A stretch of 51,925 nucleotides of DNA from Trichosphaerium sp. ATCC 40318 (taxonomy: Eukaryota > Discosea > Flabellinia > Trichosidae). The stretch covers positions 1 through 51,925 of the forward strand of contig JALMLS010000331.1 in NCBI GenBank assembly GCA_038496445.1. Reading direction: 5' to 3'. Positions 45,644-51,925 of the stretch are shown piece by piece. Positions within the stretch are counted from its first letter, which is position 1. Each line of letters opens with the position of its first letter. Made by a program: the position numbers and the translations under genes. The notes below the pieces were generated by a model. That model was not told where the DNA came from. It did not search any database and saw nothing but the letters and a program-made list of their open reading frames with translations.

Positions 45644-47972
45644 ATGGACTTACAAGCTTCCTATGACTTTGGTAATACTGAAGCTAGTAAACTACAGTGT
45701 TTTCAACGCCTTGTGGATCTGTTTACTAATCTACAATATGATTCCTACGAGACAAAGTATAAATACTCTTTTAAGATAAAACTAACGTAGAATAGTGCAT
45801 CAGAAGAACAAAAGGAGTATTGGATTAACGAAGCCACCAATTTGGCTTTAAAGCACCACAAGGAAGTTATATTGGTATCTAATGAACTACTGGAACGCAG
45901 AAAAACGCTACTGGTCGCCTACTTGCACTGTACGGATAACTGTCAATTTTTCTAAGCTTAACAGCATTAATACCATTTATAGTTAGCGTAAGTTACCTCC
46001 TATGTAAACCGTTAATGGAGGACACTACACTAGACAACTCTATTTTTAAAACCTACGTCGTCAGGTATGTTTCTTTTCAACGAAAAACACAGAACACATG
46101 GTGGATTTACTACTTTCGCTCAGCTGAGCGATGTATTGTATTGACAAACTCATGTGTTTTGGCATGTTTTTGTACAACGGTTTTACATAGATTACGTTGT
46201 AGTCTGTTTTCAATTTTTTGCTTTGCAAACCATTTCAACTTGTTAACTTCTTCGTTTTGTTGATCTGGTTAGGACTCTCCCGTTATTGGAACTGGCACTT
46301 GAGATTGAAGGCTCTTCTATGATAGTAGATGAATACTCTAATGGTGGAAAAGCGATATCAGTTATAATGAGTTGGATTCACAGTATCACGTGGGGTAAAG
46401 ATGTGGCGAATATTATAGCAGAGACAACAATAATGAAGGGTATTTACCCCTATTTATCGTGTACGTCTGAGACAATAAGGCAGTCAGCTTTGAGTGTTTG
46501 TGTATGGCTTTTAGACGGCGATGGGAACGCTGTTATATTCCAAGAGCTAGGAGGAATGGACTTGATTCTTTCATGTGTATCAAACAACACAATAGCAAAA
46601 ACGAATGCCACTGTACGTTGTATAAACGAATCTAATGCTTCCCCGTCATGTGGAGTTAATAATCATGTTCTTAGAGTATAGCGTGGAAGCTTACAATGGT
46701 AGAATTATCGTCTCTAAAGTTGATAAAACACGAGTTATTCTCTAAAACCATCGAATGGATACCTTCAGCAGATACAACCGATGATATTTCCTTTAAAATA
46801 ATCTGTTGTTGCTATCTATCTTGTTTATTGGCGCATGGTGAGACAGATCCAGCCTGTAATGATATACTAAAGAGCAAGGGCGTGGAGGAAAAGTGTTTTG
46901 CACTTGCAAAGAACATTAAGCCTTACTTGAGTCAAAACCATAATATTCTTATTGATTTTTGGGATTTTGCAATTCCTTCTTTGAGGAGCAAGTCTTCAGA
47001 AGCTAATTGTGGTATGTTATCAGTTGTATATTATTGCCTTCAAGATTCATCGCATTCGCATGTTGACTACCCCAAGGTATGTAGCAATACTTGTTTGAAA
47101 ACTGACTTGGTTTTCGGAATTGTTTTTTTATTTGCAGTGTCACGTGCTGTTGGTTAATTACGGTTTCTTTAATCATTATTATTAAATTGATTTGGGGTTT
47201 TTCTTCAAGGCGTATTGTAAGATAATATCACTGACGCTTACCAATCTGTAGATGCTTGAAAGAGATGGAGCTACAGTTCATATAATTAATATTTTGAACA
47301 AAAAACTTCCTTTGAATGATGCAGATGTTTTTGCTGTAGATATGGTTCTTGACATACTACTACTGTATTCAAAATCTAAAAATGTGAGGCATTTTTTGGT
47401 TCAACATGGCATCTTACGGTATGTAATGATCAATTGATAAATCCTTTTGGAAACAAGGTTTTTTCTTACGCGTGTCTGTCTGTTTAACTAAACTACTTCT
47501 TTTTTGTAGGGCTTTAAGCAATTGTACTAGGAAGATTAATATACGTGATTCTATTTTGTGTAATATTATGGAAGATCCTAGTATCTACATACATAGTATG
47601 TTTTCTCACGTGTTCTTTTTTCTTTTTCATTTGCAATGCTGTTTTTTGGCTTTCAAATCAAATTACTGCCTACGGCTGATTTTTGGTTTCCTTGGTTTTT
47701 GTTTTGATTGTGTTCGTTTAGAGGCACCCAAAGGATCTGTTTTGACATTGCTACATACTTGTCAGAACTTTCTAATGAAGAACGCTGATGATGTTCTTGA
47801 CCTTGCAACTTTTAGTCATCATCATAATATGGATATTATGGAAGCTTTCTTTACTGCATCCGCACTTAAGGATGGTTTATCTTCGGATTCAGATGTACTT
47901 AATCAGTCTATAGAATTTAAAAATAGGTTCAAACATCTCAAAGAGATAACGACTAAATCAAACAGTAATTGA
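45644..47972 (+). CDS. Helical-repeat (ARM/HEAT-like) protein, function unknown
   Basis: ATG 45644 (MDLQASYDFGNTEASKLQCF) leads through about eight introns, several with GTACG donors, to TGA 47970-47972. The protein is almost entirely alpha-helical, with leucine-rich paired helices: LPLLELALEIEG, ISVIMSWIHSI, IRQSALSVCVWLLDGDGNAV, GGMDLILSCVSN, IICCCYLSCLLAHGE, FAVDMVLDILLLYS, VRHFLVQHGILRALSNC and VLTLLHTCQNFL. The spacing of about 40 residues and phrases such as FQELGGMDLIL recall armadillo-type repeats. No catalytic motif, signal peptide or membrane helix is visible. A scaffold or adaptor role is inferred only from the fold. The exon joins near 45925-46000 and 46615-46690 are the least certain. 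Confidence 0.68.
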
Positions 47973-47999
47973 TTTATTGTTTTTTATGTACAAGTTACA

Positions 48000-48715
48000 A
48001 TACAAAATATTAATTCATTGTCTCTATTTTATATTAAGAGTGTGTTTTACCCTCTAGTACATACCAATCATCTATTGCCTGTGACAATTACACCTCAGGT
48101 TACAAACTTGTGAGGTGTGGTTCTCCAAAATGAGTGATAGATGGTTTTTTTTCTTGTATTCGTATCTTGTGGTGAATACAACACAATGGTTGTTTGGGAC
48201 CTAGCTTCCGCAGTGAAGAGGTTTACTTATTCCAATGCGGATAGCAGATGCTGGTGGGTTCCGTACAATAGCTCTAAGAACATGATTGCAGCATCACATG
48301 ATAAGGGTCTTGTACTTTCATCCTCAAAACTCTAAAAAAACTCCCCAACAAGTTTCTTCATTTCCACAATTTGTTTCTTTTTTTGTAGGGTATGGCTGAC
48401 CATTTGTGCGTGCACATTACACAAAATTAGTAATACAACCAAAAGGTTAATAGCCTACTCATTGGCATCCATTTACAACGCATGCCAAGAACTTGAGTCA
48501 CCTTATACTCGCAAACGCTTAGTACAAATTCAAGATGTTTGACTTGTCGAAGTAACAAAACAGCGTCGCCTTATTAACAGCAACTTAAGATATGTATTAC
48601 TTGTAATCAATGCGATCTTCAATGCATTATGCTGACACCATGCATGTGCCACCATTGAAGACAGTTTACTCCTCAACAATAGTATAAGTAATTGCTTACT
48701 GGAAGCAACATCAAA
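48000..48715. other. Interval with a single WD40-like fragment
   Basis: At about 48150-48320 (+) one frame encodes SCGEYNTMVVWDLASAV and then NADSRCWWVPYNSSKNMIAA, which resembles one and a half WD40 blades. No further blades are seen on either side. It is probably a gene fragment or relic. The rest of the interval shows nothing. Confidence 0.35.
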
Positions 48716-48789
48716 GCCTATGTAGCTCAGTTAGGTAGAGCGTTAGCCTTTTAAGCTAATGGCCGCGGGTTCGAGCCCCGTCATAGGCT
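48716..48789 (+). tRNA. tRNA-Lys (anticodon UUU)
   Basis: A complete cloverleaf of 74 bases without intron. Acceptor stem GCCTATG/CATAGGC is perfect. D stem is GCTC/GAGC. Anticodon stem TTAGC/GCTAA encloses loop CTTTTAA with anticodon TTT. T arm is GCGGG-TTCGAGC-CCCGT, with the B-box GGTTCGAGCCC for polymerase III. The discriminator base is T. CCA is not encoded. Confidence 0.96.
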
Positions 48790-49783
48790 TTAACTTTATT
48801 ATTACACCCGTCTTAGCAAGAGTTCCGAATAAAATTCATAAATATGATAAGAATTCTCAGAATATTAGAATGTAGAACTTATTTGATACTCAATTGCTCA
48901 CTTCCAGACGCCGTGCTATTAAACATTTAAATGTTCAAAAACGGATCAAGAATAAACGTTACTTACTGCATCCACTAGCAAATCGTACCTTTGAGGAGAA
49001 ACAACATTTAAGAGATCTCCGCTTAACAGCACGAGTACGCTTCTTTTTCATTAAGCAGTTTTTTCAAAACCAGCATATCACCAGCACTTTTTGTCATCCC
49101 TGGGTCCCTCAAGGCACACACTTTTGGGCACGTGGCTCTTAAAGCAATAAAGGCGACCTCATGGGTTAATACGGCGGTTTGCAACTTGTCAAAATGTCAA
49201 ATGAGCTCCACTTTACTAACGTTAAGTGAAAGCCCAATTTAGTACCAAAAAACAATTTTAAAAGTCATGCTGATGTTGAGTCATTGTGAAACAAAGTAAT
49301 AATAACATTTTGTAATTCTCAGACTAGTACTCGACCATAAAGTGTAGAGAGATACACCTCTGTTTGAAGGGTGGTAGTTACACTTGCATTATTCATTTTG
49401 TTACCGTGGTATCTTGTTTTAAACTCTTCTAACTCGTGCTACATACTCACATCTTAATCATAAACCTTTTTACAATGATTCTTTTGATAGTGATTTGTGG
49501 CACAATAAATACTTGGCAAGGTGAGTACTTGATCGATGCAGCAGTTGTAGCAATATGTACAGTTGTAGACCCAGTGTTGGTTAAAAAAGTGTGGAAACCA
49601 CAAGTCTATTGACACCATGTTCTTATCATCTTAACTTTCACCAGCAAGCTTCATGGTCCGTGTAACCATTGTATTTAGTATTCTATCCTACTCAATTACA
49701 TTCGAGGGTTTGGACTTGCATCATTCCTTGTCGAGGAATAACTAAGCGAGGGTGAGTTGAAATAGTCCAAAAAAAAAAACCAA
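48790..49783. other. Interval with a possible Harbinger transposase fragment
   Basis: At 48894-49100 (+) a frame without ATG encodes RRRAIKHLNVQKRIKNKRYL, then LHPLANRTFEEKQHLRDLRL, then FFFIKQFF. The arrangement resembles the N-terminal part of PIF/Harbinger transposases (tryptophan/tyrosine-HPL, then L-x-x-LR, then the RF...F helix). No DDE catalytic part follows. The remaining 700 bases show no gene. Confidence 0.3.
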
Positions 49784-51925
49784 CTAGGCACCTCCATCCT
49801 GATGATTTTCAGGCGGATTTATCAATGGTTTTGCTCCTGGCTTGACTTTAATAGGTGTGTCTGGATGATAAAAACTTATTGTGGCTGCTAAACTATCAAG
49901 ATCGCCTTCCCACCAATATGGTACATGTACCAAATAAACACCTGAAAGTAATAACAATAAGTCATTGTGTACAAATACCTCAAAAATGTTTTTACCATAT
50001 TGCTTGCATCTTCGTGACTTCTCTACATCTCTCCATGCAAATACATTAGTTGGCTGTTCGTGTTTGAATAGATCGTAGTAATGGTGTTCACCTTAAGTGA
50101 GGGTAAGGAGAATGATAAAGTTGAGGAAAACTTGAACACAATTAAAAAAAAAGTTTACCTTGGTATTCAATCGCCAGGTTGTATTTAGGCACGAATATAT
50201 CAAAGCTTAATAAAATACCAGAGTTTCTATACCCTAACATATGTTCCTCTTCAATGCGTTCTCCAGGGAACAACATTTTTACACTGTAGACTAGAAGTCT
50301 AATAGTAAAGAATTAACAACAAGAGAAACGAAGAAACAAAGTAAACCAAAAAAACAAAGCACCTCTGAGCAGCTTTTTTAGAACGATAAGAAAAGTTCCT
50401 CCATTTCCAATTAACACCAGGATATATTGTTTGAAGAACTTGAGGGAAGTAAGGTAAAATACCTTTACCGTTCAAGCTGGAAAATTGCTTAGCAGAGATA
50501 CGATACCTTAAAGGGAAATCAGGTGTTACAAAGAAAGAAGTTTTTCGGACCATTTACTAGGCTCGCTAATGTTATACACACGCTCCATATTTGTCAGGAA
50601 GCCTTTGACATTTATTCCATCCTGCCAATAACCCCTTGGTACTGTAAGACGACGTCTAGAGAAAGAATTAAAAAGACATTTTATAAAAATAAAAAAAGTT
50701 GCGATGTTTGATGTTTAACATACTTAAACATGGTTTCTCGCCAGTTATACGATGGATACAATGTCTTCAAGGTATCGAAGTAGGAGTTCTTATATCTAAA
50801 GGATCCTTAGACCAATACTTGTTACGATAAAGCAAAAATAAAGAACATACTTTGATTTAACCAGATAAGAAATACCAAGAGAGACACTCTGTTCTGCACT
50901 TATATCACACCAAGCATCGAATGTTTTGATACCAATATTCTGACCAACTTCATCAAGCATATCACGTTGATTTAATTGATTATCCCAATGATGAGAAGGT
51001 GCACGTCTGTTTGGAAACAAGAAATTAGGCAAAACAATTAACCAAAAAAAACTCAAACAACGCACAAGAAATTGCCTGGCACCCAAGCATGCTCAGGATA
51101 TAGCGCATTTAGCATCTCTACAACACCTCCTCTATATCTATAGACAATATATTTTAAAAATACACTTTAAAGAATGCTATAATGCCGTACTTGCGAAGAA
51201 TACTTGCTAGACCTGCTTTCTGAAAATGTGGTACACCAGTACCATGCCAATCATCAAGAGTTTTAATATTCAGCTTCCACGCTGCCTTGTTCAGGAGTTT
51301 CCGTTGAGCTTGTATAAAATAATCGGGAGCACTCTTAAGCTTAAATGATTGCCATCGTACTGAAGGGTATACAGCATTAAACAGAGATACCATTGAACGA
51401 TTATGCCTAACGATCGTTGAAGTGTTAGTTTTCGCGTTTTTTTCTCACTTAGAAAACACGTGGTAGAACAATAAAATATTAAGAATATATACTTACTTTG
51501 CTAGTATTGCTGTACCATTTGGTTGCTGCAAAATATCCTTTTTATCAACGAGATACCAATCACTAAGAATCTTAATATTCAAAGTCATACCAATTTCATC
51601 CAGTCTCATGCGTAAATTATCAACCGACTCCCAATGACCCATCGGTGCACACCTATCAATACTTAAGCTCAAGAGCTTCTAAACTCATTAGTGTACCTAA
51701 ATCGCCATACTTCCCATGGATAATCAGGAAAGAGCGAAGAGAGCATACGAGAGAGCGAATTATCATATCTAATTCGAACAATTAGTTGCATGAAAAAAAA
51801 TCATCTGTTGACAAAGAACTCGTACCTGTACACTAAAATCGAACCAAACCCGAACTCATGTAATCAAACAAAACAATAAAGAAAAAAAGACAGAAATTAT
51901 TTTAGTTTAATTGTTTAACATGTTT
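49784..51925 (-). CDS. DWY-type tandem-repeat protein with C-terminal nuclease-like domain (5' end outside the window)
   Basis: The gene enters at the right edge and ends at TAG 49784-49786. Successive exons carry about five copies of a repeat of roughly 65 residues: a helix, LxIKxLxDW, a G-x-x-x-L-x-K(Y) segment, S-x-x-x-x-LxxxYPxxxW, and a basic end. Examples are SRMLSSLFPDYPWEVWRF, MTLNIKILSDWYLVDKKDI, VSLFNAVYPSVRWQSFKL, IKTLDDWHG and VLQTIYPGVNWKW. After the last repeat comes a compact domain at about 49800-50290: LSFDIFVPKYNLAIEYQGEH, then HYYD, then WRDVEKSRRCKQYGVYLVHV, then PYWWEGDLDSL. The E-x-QGE-x-HY...D..K...C..G order fits a restriction-endonuclease-like (PD-(D/E)XK/VSR-type) fold. 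Similar repeat-plus-nuclease proteins are known to me from arbuscular mycorrhizal fungi and algae, but their function is not established. Confidence 0.72.

Overview
This window is nuclear DNA from an intron-rich, AT-rich unicellular eukaryote. Almost every gene has many short introns (about 40-120 bases). Two kinases carry tyrosine-kinase-type catalytic loops, one of them in a receptor with signal peptide and membrane span. There are also homologues of FAAP24, DRAM/Frag1, HIG1/RCF1, BAH-DUF4211 and chromo-shadow proteins. Together these suggest an amorphean protist, possibly a unicellular holozoan, but the species cannot be fixed from the sequence. Two intronless, broken repeat genes (MORN-type and F-box/LRR-type) resemble genes common in amoeba-infecting giant viruses.

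Layout. 0.5-2.3 kb: relic F-box/LRR gene. 3.4-6.4 kb (+): UBA/coiled-coil/tyrosine-kinase-like gene with 16 exons. 7.0-8.5 kb (-): MORN-repeat pseudogene. 9.1-13.8 kb (-): receptor kinase with a long unrecognised ectodomain. 14.2-16.2 kb (-): 2-oxoglutarate/Fe(II) oxygenase with one oversized intron. 16.4-17.3 kb (-): FAAP24-like DNA-repair gene, divergent from a BAH + DUF4211 chromatin gene at 17.5-22.0 kb (+). 22.2-23.1 kb (+): DRAM-family membrane protein. 23.1-25.0 kb: non-coding, with a long fold-back repeat. 25.0-27.9 kb (-): Cdc7/MAP3K-epsilon-like kinase, divergent from a BTB/F-box-like/LRR gene at 28.2-31.2 kb (+). 32.5-33.3 kb (-): HIG1-like protein. 35.3-40.1 kb (+): chromatin protein with PHD/ASH2-like finger, chromo shadow domain and LSD1-type finger. 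40.5-40.9 kb: second LRR relic. 41.0-42.9 kb (-): VWA protein. 43.6-45.6 kb: element bounded by inverted repeats and packed with GGTATAAT/ATTATACC units. 45.6-48.0 kb (+): helical-repeat protein. 48.7 kb: tRNA-Lys(UUU). 49.8 kb to the right edge (-): repeat protein ending in a nuclease-like domain, cut by the window edge.

Genome-scale traits visible here: many 5' splice sites read GTACG rather than GTAAG, at least two introns use GC-AG, exons can be as small as 6 and 17 bases, and the palindrome CACGTG occurs about 35 times where base composition predicts roughly 6. Gene models were spliced by hand from reading frame, splice signals and domain continuity; for several genes the exon phases were checked to add up.
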